Source: Kappaphycus alvarezii
Lineage: Eukaryota > Rhodophyta > Florideophyceae > Gigartinales > Solieriaceae
DNA length: 64,000 bases
Reading direction: 5' to 3'
Assembly: GCA_002205965.3 (NCBI GenBank)
Contig: NADL03000002.1
Coordinates: 1,364,001-1,428,000 of the forward strand
Part shown: piece after piece, positions 11,566 to 21,940 of the stretch
Numbering within the stretch: position 1 is the stretch's first letter
Layout: each line of letters begins with the position of its first letter
Notes under the pieces: model-generated
What the model was told of the DNA's origin: nothing
The model's database searches: none
Seen by the model: only the letters and a program-made list of their open reading frames with translations
Position numbers and translations under genes: made by a program

Positions 11566-14500
11566 ATGCCTCCTCATTCAGGCTTTCATCGCCAAAGTCG
11601 CCCTTCCGCTGCCGAAACCACTCCGCTTCTGTCCAACCCTGCAGCATCCCCGCAAAACCCGTCCCCTGCTCGCGATGCCGCCATTCAGTGGCGTGATACT
11701 CTCCACCATGTCTTCCCGTATGCAGTTCCTTCGACATGGCCGCTGCGTCTTCTCGCCGTACTTTCCATCTTCTGTGTCATTCTTGCAAAGATCTTTGCAG
11801 TTATCACTCCCTATGCTTACAAGCTGGCTGTCGATAAGTTGAGTGCTAATTTGGTAGCCGGCGGAATTCCGGGTGCCGCAGGCATTCCCTATGGAGCTGT
11901 CGCCTTGTGGGTGACCTCGCAGGTTGGAAATAAGGTCTTCAAGGCCATCCAGGATTACAGTTATGCTGTTGTCGCTGCTTCCTGTACAAAGAGGTTTAGT
12001 GTTGACCTGTTTAGCCATTTGCAGAGTTTGAGTCTGGCCTGGCACTTGCGGAGAAGCACAGGAGAGGTTACCAGGGTTATGGATCGCGGCGTTAGTTCCA
12101 TTGATACAATTGTCAACACTGTTGTCTTTACCTTGTTCCCCACGTACGTCTATCCTGTCCATCAGTTTCCAAAGAGCATGGCTGTGCCAGGCGGACTCTT
12201 CAAACGAGCGGCTGACCATCATTTTGTTGTACGACCGTTTGTGCACATGTGCTACTGTTACCTGCTTGTTGCGGCCCATAATCGCTTGCCCCATTGATTT
12301 CGGGGGATCGTTTGTCTTTGCAGGCTACTAGAGACGTCACTTGTTGTCAGCATCTTTTTGAGGTTGGGAACCCCGGCTATTGCCGTCACGACGCTATTGA
12401 CAGTGGCATTGTACGGCATCTTTACTGTCATTATCACACAGTGGAGGTATGTTGGTTAGATTTGTGAAACTTCTTGCAATTTTGCCTTGCAATTGCGTTG
12501 ACAAAAGACTTGGTGACGTTTGGCGTGAAGCTAGTACGGTTGCTGACCTACTGATTCACATTGTGTACATTGTTTCTCCTTGACCTCGCTCTTGTGTAGA
12601 ATCAAGTTTCGACGTGACCTCATTGAGGCTGACAATGCCGTTTCGGGTACGTTACCATCCATCCTGTGTCGCACCGAGACTCTCTCAAGTGCAGGGTCCT
12701 TTCAGAGATAGCTGAATGGAGTCTGACTGAAATTTGGGTCTTGCTCGTATGTGGCGAAATTCCTGCGCGTCTTGGCTGTTATAGAAAAGGTAATTTCTGC
12801 ATCATTCCTTTGTCCTCTGCAATCTCAACTTCTCGAAAATGCGTGTATCTCGCCAGCTGTCGTCCATCCTGGCTTTCTTTCTGACGCTTTTCTTTTTTTT
12901 TGATCGGACTTAATGTACCATTGTTTCAGGCCGTTGACACATTGCTAAACTATGAGACTGTTAAAATGTTGGCATGGAGAACGAAGAGTCTGACGCCTAC
13001 GAATCTCTTCAGGCAACGTTTCAAAGAGAGTATTTGTGGTTCCGCCTCACACTGAACTCTTTGAACTTCGGACAGGATTTATTCAAACCTGCGGACTGGG
13101 CGTCAATATGTTGCTCGCTGCCATAGCTGCCGCGAGGGGACAAATAACACCAGGGGACTTTGTGGCCATCAACGCTTATGTCGTGCAACTATTCCAGCCG
13201 CTTTTCGTAAGTTGTTGTCCCGACTTATGCTCCTAACCCGTCGTCATATTTTCCTTTCGGGACACTCTGCGTTTGCTGACATACTGATCTTTCTGCGGTT
13301 GCGTTTTCAACATTAATGCTCAGTTCCTGGGATCCTCGTATAGGGTCATAACAAGGGCTGCGACAGATGTTGAAAAATGTGTCGCTCTTCTTAAGACCGA
13401 GGTAACTATCCACGACAAGCCAGATGCCACCGATCTCATCATGCCCTCAGAGGACGTGAATGCGGGACGGGTGGGGAGGGTGGAATTCAGAAATGTATCA
13501 TTCAAATACGGCACTTCCACTAGAGGGGACTCTGGCGGCTTGAAGGACATCTCTTTTGTAGTAGAGCCAGGAAAGGTAGTTGCTCTCGTGGGGGCATCCG
13601 GAGCTGGAAAGAGGTACGTTTCGGAACTATTCGATTGACGCGTGTTTTCCATTAGCTTCGGGCATTCATCTAACGGTTCTGGGCATTGGCATGTGAAATT
13701 TTATTACGTACAGCACCATTATCCGCCTTCTGCTGCGGTTTTACGACGTGCACGATGGGAGCGTTGTTATTGACGGGCGTGATGTCAGAGAGTACAGCCA
13801 AACGTCATTGCGCAGAGAGATTGGCATGTCGCCCAGGACACGGTACGTGAATTCTGAAATGGCTCGCCATGGGCTCAATGATTTGTTCATAGCTCTCATG
13901 TCTGGTGGACTTTTTCGTTCAAATGCTAACAATACGCTGCCCAACTTGCCAAAAACAAAATAGGTGCTTTTCAACAAAAGTCTGCGGTTCAATATCTCCT
14001 ATGGAAAGCAAGACGCGACGGATGCCGAGATATACCACGCAGCCCGCTCGGCGGCCTTGGGGCCGTTTATCGAGAGCCTTCCGGAGAAGCTTGATACTAT
14101 CGTCGGTGAAAGGGGAGTTCGGCTCTCTGGGGGAGAGCGGCAGCGAGTCGGGAGCGCAAGGTGTATTATCAAGGCGCCGGGAATCGTGTTATTAGACGAG
14201 GCGTCGTCTTCATTGGTAAGCACACGAAACTTTTCTTTTTTCCTTGCTGCGTCTCCCAAAAGGCTTTTTTTGAAAGATGGCCTTGAAAACAATCTCTGAC
14301 GATGTATTATCATTCATTGATGACGCGTGTGTAGGACACTTTCACTGAAAGAGAGATCCAGGCCAACCTCCGCGAGGTATGCAAGAACCGCACGACTATA
14401 GTCATTGCACATCGGTTGTCAACGGTTATGATGGCAGATGAAATCATCGCTTGGCAAGGATGAAGAGGACAATACTTTAGGTACAATAATTGAGCGCGGC

Positions 14501-14619
14501 ACTCATCGCAGTCTTCTCGAGCAGGGGGAGTTTACTCAGACATGTGGAAGGCACAAACTACCGTGGAGAAAGAGATGCTGACGGAAATCATTGAAGGTGA
14601 TGAACTGCAAAAGCCTTAA
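11566..14619 (+). CDS. Half ABC transporter, ABCB6/HMT1-like, multi-exon with frame breaks
   Basis: Encodes a half-size ABC exporter. The family resides in vacuolar, mitochondrial or endosomal membranes and moves thiol-metal complexes or porphyrins; the exact substrate cannot be told here. Exon 1 (11566-12143) begins at the ATG, is Pro/Ser-rich, then has membrane helices and [19 protein letters not shown], typical of HMT1/ABCB6. Further exons: 12324-12446, 12600-12646, about 12930-13206, 13324-13613 (ends in Walker A GASGAGK), 13714-13842, 13964-14215 (signature LSGGERQRV, Walker [12 protein letters not shown]) and 14335-14619 (H-loop AHRLSTV). Splice phases fit except near 12647-12930. Single-base frame breaks occur near 13075, inside exon 6 (which is one base short for its phase), and twice in exon 8. 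All nucleotide-binding motifs survive, so an intact gene with assembly indels is as likely as a young pseudogene. Confidence 0.85.
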
Positions 14620-14993
14620 ATGCCACCTGAAGTCTCTGGGAGCGATGGTCCTCTTGACTTGGCAACATCCAAAACTAGGTTCTGATACTAGAGCGCAGGC
14701 GTGAAGAATAGCAACAAATTTTGGAGCGCATTACTTCTGCGTCACTGTGAGTTTTGTTGTATTCTCAAAGTTGTTACGGTCAGTAATCAGAAGTCCTAGA
14801 CCAAATACTTAACTAGTCGAGCTTCCACATTCTCAGCTAAACTCTTGATACAAGCAGCCTGCCGTCATTATTTTGGCATGTATCCGCGCGCATCGCCAGG
14901 GGTTAAGGTGGGAATATAAAAAAGGTCAGCGAATGTGCTTGGGCACTAGTACTAATTGCTTGAGATTGGTCCGGGATTTCAATGTAAAGAAAC
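14620..14993. other. Convergent 3' intergenic region
   Basis: Lies between the ABC transporter stop codon and the end of the RMI1-like gene on the other strand. No recognisable element; presumably both 3' UTRs. Confidence 0.5.
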
Positions 14994-16587
14994 TTACAAG
15001 TCCTCCTGGAGGCTCTTGTGAAACATTTGTGACAATGGCGTTTTCGCCATCCCATTCAACCTGAATAAACCCATGAATGGCGCGACTGTATTTGACAAGT
15101 GTGTCGGCATATGCCAGCGGTCGTCTAAGAACGGGTTTGAAATCCCACTCCCAGTACTCACCCCGTCAGAACTGCTCGCGTTGTTAAGCTCCGGATTGTT
15201 AGTTTCCGCTGTTAAGTTGCCAAACAAATTGTCCCTGACCGCAAGCTTTGTCAAACTCGTTCCATCATCAAATGAGACTGCTAGTTTGATGCAGCCTTTA
15301 TACGGAGTCGCTCTGGGTCTTTTCTTAGAGCTAGGAACATATGCACGGAAGACAAACCGTTGCTGTTGACTCCTCAGGTGCTCCTCCCCCTCTCCAAGAG
15401 CCCTTTCCACCTGCTCCAGCCGTGCAAAGGGCCTTGCAGGGATATCTACGTCGTACGTGTCTTCCATAATGTCAACATCCCCGCCTGCCTCAAAATCCAC
15501 GTCCGAATCTAAATAGACCGGATCCGAGTCACACTCTGGCATGTCGGGTACTTCATCCATCGCCGGAGTTTCAAGTTTTTGCGCACTGCGTCGAATCGGG
15601 ACAGCCTCTGCGATCTCCACAGCTCCTCCGAAAACCGAAGGACCAAGACTAGAACCTCGAGGCATTTGAGGTGCTACTTCATTCACAACTCCACCAAAGC
15701 CTCGACGAATCGCTCCCGTCCGTGCCGCAGAATCATCCCCCACGCCCACATCGTCCCATCTCCGAGTGGAGTCGGTGGCATTTCCATGCCGGCTCGTTCC
15801 CTCAAGGTCAGGAGACGCACCTCCAGGAATTGCGGCTACGGCAACATTCTCCACTTGAGCACCCTCCACGCCTTGCCTCTCATTCGCGGCGCGTGCTTCA
15901 CTTTGCTCGCGACCGCAACCGCCTGGGCCCAAAACTCGTCATCATCATCAGCGTCATCATCATGCGCAATTCGAACGGCGTCTGCAATGCCCCCATATCC
16001 GGCAAGAAGGGTGCATTTCCTCTTGCAATAGTGTCAAACGAACTGACATTTGGGTTATGGAGGCCAGCCGCTGCAAGCGCCTCTGCAATTTTGTGATCCC
16101 TCCGATTGCCCCATACAAGATTGTTTGCAGATGTTGAGGCCGGAGATCCCAGAAAGGTAAAGTCCCTTGCTGTGAGGAAGAGGCGTCCGCGTCGGACAAG
16201 GGCGGTGGGATGTAAAACGAGCTTTGTACCGGGGGCGGTAAGGAGGGAGATTCTTGTGAGGGGTTCGAGTTCGACGGCGACAAAGTCGAGGGCGCCGTCG
16301 GAGAGGGTGATTTGGAGGACTCGCGGGGGATCGGGAGAGCGGGGGTTGGAATTGGCAATGTTGATGAGGTCCTCGATTTGAACGAGGACTTTGGTGTCGA
16401 GTTGGATGGAATGGGCGGTGGAGATTGACCAGGGGAGGGTGCCGGTGGAAATTTGAGAGAGGTCGGAGCGACATATGGGCCCGACTATTTCGCACAGGGA
16501 GAGTTGGGATTGGCGGCGGAGCCAGGCGGGGCGAATGTTACGGAGTCCGAATTCGGATTCCAGGGCGGAGGAGAGGGAGGAGGACAT
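14994..16587 (-). CDS. RMI1: RMI1/TDRD3-like OB-fold protein (RecQ-mediated genome instability family)
   Basis: Two minus-strand frames form one protein of about 520 residues. The N-terminal half (16587 to about 15900) has the DUF1767/OB arrangement of RMI1: a Trp-containing helical lead, LVQIEDLINIAN, VLQITLSDGALDFVAVELEPL, then LTAPGTKLVL and GRLFLTARDFTFLG. This matches the RMI1 core that binds topoisomerase III and RecQ helicase to dissolve double Holliday junctions. The second frame (15932 to 14994) is acidic and low-complexity, then ends in a possible second OB-fold (CIKLAVSFDDGTSL, FMGLFRLNGMAKTPL), supporting RMI1 over TDRD3, whose Tudor domain is not seen. The frames join within a GAT repeat near 15900-15960, through a small intron or a frameshift. 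Nucleus; DNA repair. Confidence 0.68.
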
Positions 16588-16970
16588 GGTAGCGCGAGAA
16601 TGGAGGGAAAGGAGGTGAGGAGGTTGTCAAGGGGACGAAAAGGTGGGAGGTAGTTTTACAACGAGAGCGCATCGATGCATCCAATTGCCGACACTGACAA
16701 AAAGGATCAAAATTGGAATGATTTGCATTTGAAAATAAAGCGTAAACTGCTGTTTGCCGAGATAGCCACAACATATTCGCATTTCATTTACGGTTCGGGA
16801 TGCTCTCCAACTCTCCACGTCAATTGTTTGCAAGTTCCACCTCTGCTCCCGCAGGCGTCAGCATCCATTCCATCCGTGATACGGTACACCTCCCCTGAGC
16901 AACAGGATAATTGGAAATAAGGCAAATGCTGCACAACCAGTAAACGTGGATACAAGGTGATGGGCGTTTG

Positions 16971-17363
16971 TCATGCAGCACGACGATTTAATGTCTCCAT
17001 TGTGAGAATGGAATTGCCCCGAATGACGGTCATTCCCATCGGTCGTCGCTCCCCGTTGGACTTGACCTCAACACAGTCATCGATGACAATGTTCATGAAT
17101 TGATCATATCCGCGTAACGTACCCTCCACGGCACGATTCCCATTAAGACCCACTGAGTTTTAGTAGACACGCAAAGACATGTGAGTTGTACCAGTGTGGA
17201 GATGAATGGCAGGGGATTTAGCGGTGAGTGTTGTGTCTATTTGGTCGGAGGAGTTGGACGGGGAGAAAAGTTTGCGAGGTGGAAAGCAAGTGAGAAGATA
17301 TGAATACGTACGATTCAGACGCTTGTCCATGAGTTGCTTCATCTCGGGTAGATACTTTGCCAT
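16971..17363 (-). CDS. SNRPG: Small nuclear ribonucleoprotein G (SmG), two exons
   Basis: Core Sm-ring subunit of the U1, U2, U4 and U5 snRNPs. Exon 1 (17363-17312) starts MAKYLPEMKQLMDKRLN; exon 2 (17152-16971) continues LGLNGNRAVEGTLRGYDQF and contains the Sm2 motif MTVIRGNSI. The 159-base intron begins GTACGT and ends CTCAG, with TACTAAAAC near the 3' end as a good branch point. Splicing restores the frame exactly and gives 77 residues, about the size of human SmG. Sm1 residues for RNA contact (LNGNR, GYDQFMN) and the Sm2 RGNS are intact. It is the one cellular gene here that reads cleanly end to end. It diverges from BUD13 across about 390 bp; the RMI1-like start is about 380 bp downstream. 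Confidence 0.95.
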
Positions 17364-17754
17364 AGTAAGTTTGCGTAAAGTAGGGGATGGGAGGGCGTCA
17401 GGCTGGACTTTGAAGATTCTCGTACTTGGCACGTGAAGCTTTTGCGGGGCTGACGCGGTGATGCGATAGCAAACAAGTCTACGGCGCTTAAGGTGAAACT
17501 CGGTTAAGGAGAGAAGAGAAGCTGCGTTCACTGTAGAATAGTAGTTCAGCCTGTTTGTCGGGTGGCATAGTACTGTACAAGAGAGGATCAACAGCTTTAC
17601 AGTACAGTACAGTACAGTACGTTAGTGCTGCTGATCTATGCCATTTGGTCGACCAAATTTCACCCTTATCAAGACTCATCGACCTGCCATCCAACTCCTG
17701 CATCCAACCACACACCCCTCCAACCACCTCCCCCCATCGCCGACATCCACCTCA
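17364..17754. promoter_or_regulatory. Shared upstream region of SmG and BUD13 with pentamer array
   Basis: Head-to-head intergenic region between two pre-mRNA-splicing genes. It contains GTACTGTAC near 17570 and an uninterrupted (TACAG)4 run at 17598-17620. No TATA box stands out. A bidirectional promoter is inferred from gene arrangement only. Confidence 0.5.
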
Positions 17755-18483
17755 ATGTCCCCTCCAAACTCCCCACCCAGCGACGCCTCCCCCCCTCGTC
17801 GACCCTCCTCCTCCCCCCCACATTCAACCTCTCTGCGCCAACCATCGCCCTCCAATCGTCCACACCTCTCCGCTCAACATCTCACCACCTCTCGCGATGC
17901 CTCTCCCCCCCGTCGTCGCAAACCCGCCCTCAAAAGTCGTTTCCAACCGGCCCCTATACCCCACCCCGCGATCCCGACAGTGACGCCTCACCGCCCCGTC
18001 GTCCGCGTCCATCCGCTTCGAATGCACCCCCATCCTCCCCGCCCGCTTCTTTGCAACGTGCCACTACTCCTACACCGCAGTCTGCAGTGCAGACTGCTTC
18101 TTTTGCATGGCAGTCGCGTCCGCTTCGTCAACCGACCCCTCTGTCGAATGGGAGGCAGATGTTGCCGCCGAGATGGCCGCGTTCAAGGGGTGGCGCACGT
18201 GCTGTTGGTACTGGATCTGTGCAGGCTGCTGTTAGGTTTGATAGTGATGGTGAAAGACCGAGGAAGATGGTTAGGAGGAGTCGCTTTGATGAGGCCGTGG
18301 ATGTTAGGGACGTGCCAGGGGGAATGTGGAATGGAATCGCTTTGGAATCGAGCCTGGGCCCAGGTGGGATGGTGTGCAGCGGGGGAATGGATTCGAACAA
18401 CGACTAGAGCGTATGAGGGTCCAGAAGAGAGAGGAGGAACGCTTGGCGTATCGCGAATCCGTTGCCGATTTGTAAATCGTTGA
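17755..18483 (+). CDS. BUD13: BUD13-like splicing factor (RES complex), frame-broken and possibly short
   Basis: BUD13 is a subunit of the RES complex (pre-mRNA retention and splicing). The start at 17755 gives MSPPNSPPSDASPPRRPSS, then RDASPPRRR in the same frame. Another frame continues with DPDSDASPPRR at about 17965. These repeated DASPPRR units are characteristic of BUD13. The C-terminus lies in a third frame, 18320-18483, with NRFGIEPGPRWDGVQRGNGFE, a Glu/Arg-rich helix and a final Asp-Leu; it matches the strongly conserved BUD13 tail. The usual central part with the TVYRD motif was not found, and about 300 bases in the middle read as low-complexity. Either introns and indels hide it or this is a reduced or broken copy. 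Identity is firm from the tail; intactness is not. Confidence 0.8.
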   Translation: MSPPNSPPSDASPPRRPSSSPPHSTSLRQPSPSNRPHLSAQHLTTSRDASPPRRRKPALKSRFQPAPIPHPAIPTVTPHRPVVRVHPLRMHPHPPRPLLCNVPLLLHRSLQCRLLLLHGSRVRFVNRPLCRMGGRCCRRDGRVQGVAHVLLVLDLCRLLLGLIVMVKDRGRWLGGVALMRPWMLGTCQGECGMESLWNRAWAQVGWCAAGEWIRTTTRAYEGPEERGGTLGVSRIRCRFVNR

Positions 18484-18724
18484 TTGGCGCTGTATGTGTT
18501 GCGTTGTGCGGGTTCCGTGTGGCAAATCGGATTTGGATCAAAGTTGGGCAAGTCAGATTTGGGCGTGAAGCACTGTGGTGGAAGCGCTTGGATTGCCTGT
18601 GACAACTGGTGCAAGGTGTTGTTTGCCCCTCTCCTCACTCTTGTTTATAGCGTTTGTCCAGCTTGTTCCTCGGTAGTCAATCTGTTGCCGTTGTACCACA
18701 GAGATATCTACAATCTACCGTCAT

Positions 18725-20128
18725 CTAAAAGTCAAACACAACGTTCCCGAACAAGCCCACTAGGCAGATCAGTGCACCGAAGAAGACGAAAATACTTCCA
18801 ATTGCTATGCGAAGCGGGCTTCTCTGATCAAACGGCAAGTCCAATTGAGCTTTGACCATGAGCCTCCCCGGATAAAAGTACATGATCAAAGCAATGCAAC
18901 CCCCCGCCAGTGTGTTTGCGAGTCCTAAATCTGGTAACGATATCGACATAATCATGACAAACAGGTTTAGCGCTCCTGCAATCGCCAATCTCCTTAAATC
19001 TACTACCGATTCAGTCAGTCCCCGAATGCCATCTTCTCTAACTTTTGCCTCAACGGAATGATGAACAATGCATATGTAATGAGAAGCAGGGCGCCAATGG
19101 ACCACTTTGCCACGAGCGCCGTAACCGATCCCGGTGCCAGGCCCGCCAGTACATTTGGTGTTATTCCCTCACCGGAATACAGCAAGTAACCAGCCACAGC
19201 CACAGGCAGATAGCATCCCAACATAATTCCTACAGCGCTCAAATTCACTACTGCCATACGCCTCTTGGTGGGGTTCTTCAGTTCGACTAGATTCTCTGTC
19301 CACGTAATGGTATGCATACACAAAAGATCATCGGCATCGAATACACCAGCCTGCTACGTCCACCCCAGTCCATACAGATGCTTTAGGTGCCTGCCACTCG
19401 GTTCCACTCATAAATAGCTGCGCTATCAACGCAGCTGCTTGGAGATAGCAACCTGCTGTGGCAATCGCAGAGGCAGGTCCGAATACAGCCAAACTCGAAA
19501 TCAAGGTGACTGGATATAGCACTAGCATCAGCAATACAATCCTGGGAGTGCGCGACACCAACGCTGTGATCGGCAACATATCCTATTTCCACCATATCGC
19601 CCATGCCGATATATCCGTAGGATGTAGCCACATCAAATTGAAATCCAAAAACGTCAGCCCTCATGCTTTTGCCCTCCATTCGCTACAAACATACTCTGAG
19701 ATTGTGTCCAAGAGAAAAGTAAAGCGCGACACCGCACCAACGTACCGGCAACAAGTCAACTAAACCGACGATGTAAGATATGGCGGCCACCATTAAAGCG
19801 ACGGACAACAGAATCTCAGCCAAGACACCCTCGCCAGCGCCCAAGTGGAAGCGGACAATTGCGGCATAACTACTCCGCTTGCATCTTAAACCAGCGTTGA
19901 CCACAGCCTGAGCGGCAAAAAGGCCATGACGGCAAAGATGCAAAGAAACTGGAGTGCGATAATAGGACCTGAGATCATCATGGTGTATGGTAAACTAAGC
20001 ATAGAGGCACCTAGAGCACAAGCGGCAAGATTCATGGCCGAGGAGAAAATAGTTCCAGTTTGAGGGGTGTTTGGAGGCTGCGCCTCGCCCGACCACGACG
20101 TAGGGGGAAGAAGGGGAGTAGCAGACAT
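18725..20128 (-). CDS. Amino acid transporter, AAAP/SLC38-like
   Basis: Minus-strand membrane protein. The start at 20128 gives a short cytoplasmic tail and then TGTIFSSAMNLAACALGASML, the typical first helix of the AAAP family (proton- or sodium-coupled amino acid carriers with about 11 helices). Frames continue with AAQAVVNAG, VGLVDLLP, SRTPRIVLLMLVLYPVTLIS, VELKNPTKRRM (the conserved ELKNPT loop), GYLLYSGEGITPNVL, and the last helices ending VVFDF at 18728. An intron with donor GTACGT starts at about 19745. The first frame break falls at a run of five T near 19920, where one added or lost base restores the frame; others lie near 19580 and 19020. Plasma membrane or vacuole cannot be decided. 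It converges with BUD13, about 240 bp between stop codons. Confidence 0.82.
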
Positions 20129-20767
20129 GATGGAGGGAGCAATGATGAGGTGACGGGATGCGACGGTGAAAGATCACCGCCGCGCAGATCGGGTAGGGGA
20201 GAGGTGAGGATTTTAAGTTGGAAATTTGGACGGCATGAAGTTTGGGGGTGACAGAGCAGGACAAGAAAGCAAAGTGGCACTGGCGGCTGGATGTTCGGCA
20301 AGATGACAATCGGGTCGGAAACGGAGGGGATCGAAAGTGGAAGTGAAAGAAATCGGGAGCCAAATCGCAGTTGTTTTGAACAAGTACGGAACTCGAGTTG
20401 GAGTCCAACCTCGCGTTTGAGGAAAAAAATGCTCAGTTGCGATTGGGGGAGGTTGAATAAACTAGTGCAATACCAGCTTGTATCTACGTGTAGTGCCTCT
20501 CTTGCACATTTGCACGCAGACCCAGCTAAAAAAGCTTGTCAATTTCCGGGCGCCGTCACGAAGTTGACAAAGCTGTTTGCGTACCAAAACCGTCCGAGGC
20601 AACGATCGGTTCCACTGTGTATTGGCCATCGCGAGCGAATTCTCGCCAGAGCACTCTAGGTCTTCAATGCAAAATCCAACTCTCCCATCGAATTCTCACC
20701 AACCAACATCAACCGGGGGGGGGGGGTAGAGGCCGCCGCGATAACTCGTAAGGTAATTCACCGAGAT
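20129..20767. other. Upstream region of AAAP gene, no gene seen
   Basis: Contains a G homopolymer of about 11 near 20718 and no supported ORF. It probably includes the transporter promoter. Confidence 0.45.
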
Positions 20768-21019
20768 TTAACTGATTCCTGCAATCCTAGTGTATATCTC
20801 TTTTTCCCCCCGCCTCTTATCCGCATCACGATTGTCCCACAAAACTACTGGAACTACTATTAGAGTAACCCCAAGAAACTCACCCAGCTTAAAATTCCCG
20901 CGCATTAATCTCACGAGCAAATCCACAATTCCACCATACGGCACCATCATTTTCATGGAACCTCGGTCCACATCAATCCCTGTACCTATCCCAATCGGTG
21001 GAACATCCAACCGCCCCAC
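20768..21019 (-). CDS. Hypothetical small protein with one hydrophobic segment
   Basis: An 83-codon minus frame with a non-repetitive, protein-like composition: an N-terminal acidic/Gly part, KMMVPYGGIVDLLVRLM, then a hydrophobic stretch GEFLGVTLIVVPVVLW and a charged tail with DKRRGEKE. It could be a tail-anchored or single-pass membrane protein, or the last exon of a longer gene whose upstream exons lie in the minus strand of 21060-21480, where another readable frame occurs. I recognise no family. Low certainty that it is expressed. Confidence 0.25.
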   Translation of the reverse strand: MGRLDVPPIGIGTGIDVDRGSMKMMVPYGGIVDLLVRLMRGNFKLGEFLGVTLIVVPVVLWDNRDADKRRGEKEIYTRIAGIS

Positions 21020-21940
21020 TTATCGCTCCCATTCACAACCCATCACCACACGCGCCCACTCAATACTCTACCACTACCCCAATCCACAGTGCTTTTGATT
21101 TTTTCCGTTGAACCACATGCTCTCCAATCACCTGTACCGAGGTCTGCAATGCTTCAATTGCTTTGCGGAAGCCCCGCTCCCTCAGCATCCCTGGACACTC
21201 CTTACTATCACTATCAAGCCATCAACACCACTATCTCAAACTGCAAAGGGACCCCCATCCTCTTTTACGCTCATCACTAGTGTTTGCAGCCTGTCCCGTC
21301 CACCCTCGGCAACTACGGGAGCAGCCACCAATCCGCATCGATTATCATCATTCAACTTGTTTACTGCTGTCTTGTCAGCCCTTTCATCTTACCCTACTGC
21401 TGCTTCTTACCACCTTGGGAACTATCGCACAACGCCTCGTAGTATCGGTCCTGAATCACCCCGATCATAAGTCTCAGCAAGACACACCTCCGTTTACTGA
21501 TCTCGTGACCACCTCGAAATGATCGCATTCGTTCACCAGCTCTACAATTAGACAAGCTGCACAGTCCATTCTCACTTTGCACTCTTGACAGATTGCTCAA
21601 TCGCGTTCAGGGAAGGAATGACTGCCAGGCAAGTTTCCTTCTATTCCGCGCAGGCATAGACCCGCTCATCTCGCGCCCTAACAACTCGACGTGCCCATCT
21701 CAAGCCATTAACACTCAAGCATGCAAAGCGCCCGAAAATCTCCATAGTAAACCTTTTAGAAAGTAAGTAATGAATACGCCAGCACATCTAGACTTACGTA
21801 GCTGAACACTCTTTGCAGGTGCAATGCTGAATGTACAAATGTTTAATTTTCACCTCCCCTGCATCCTCCACTCTCAACAAGTTGACAATTCGCTTTCTTA
21901 CCCTCTTTCACGAGCCTCTCCCCCCAAAACCATGATGTCT

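Noticed and set aside
11062-11842. Long plus-strand frames around the pentamer array and the first ABC exon (including repeated CTVLY peptides)
   Set aside because: The CTVLY peptides are just translation of (TACTG)n, and the remainder overlaps exon 1 of the ABC transporter in another frame.
11578-12294. 238-codon minus-strand ORF opposite the ABC transporter
   Set aside because: Antisense shadow of exon 1; the plus frame has clear ABC transporter motifs and splice sites.
17555-18483. Two other long plus-strand frames overlapping BUD13 as separate proline-rich genes
   Set aside because: They are the neighbouring frames of the same low-complexity SPPRR coding region; the BUD13 tail fixes the gene identity.
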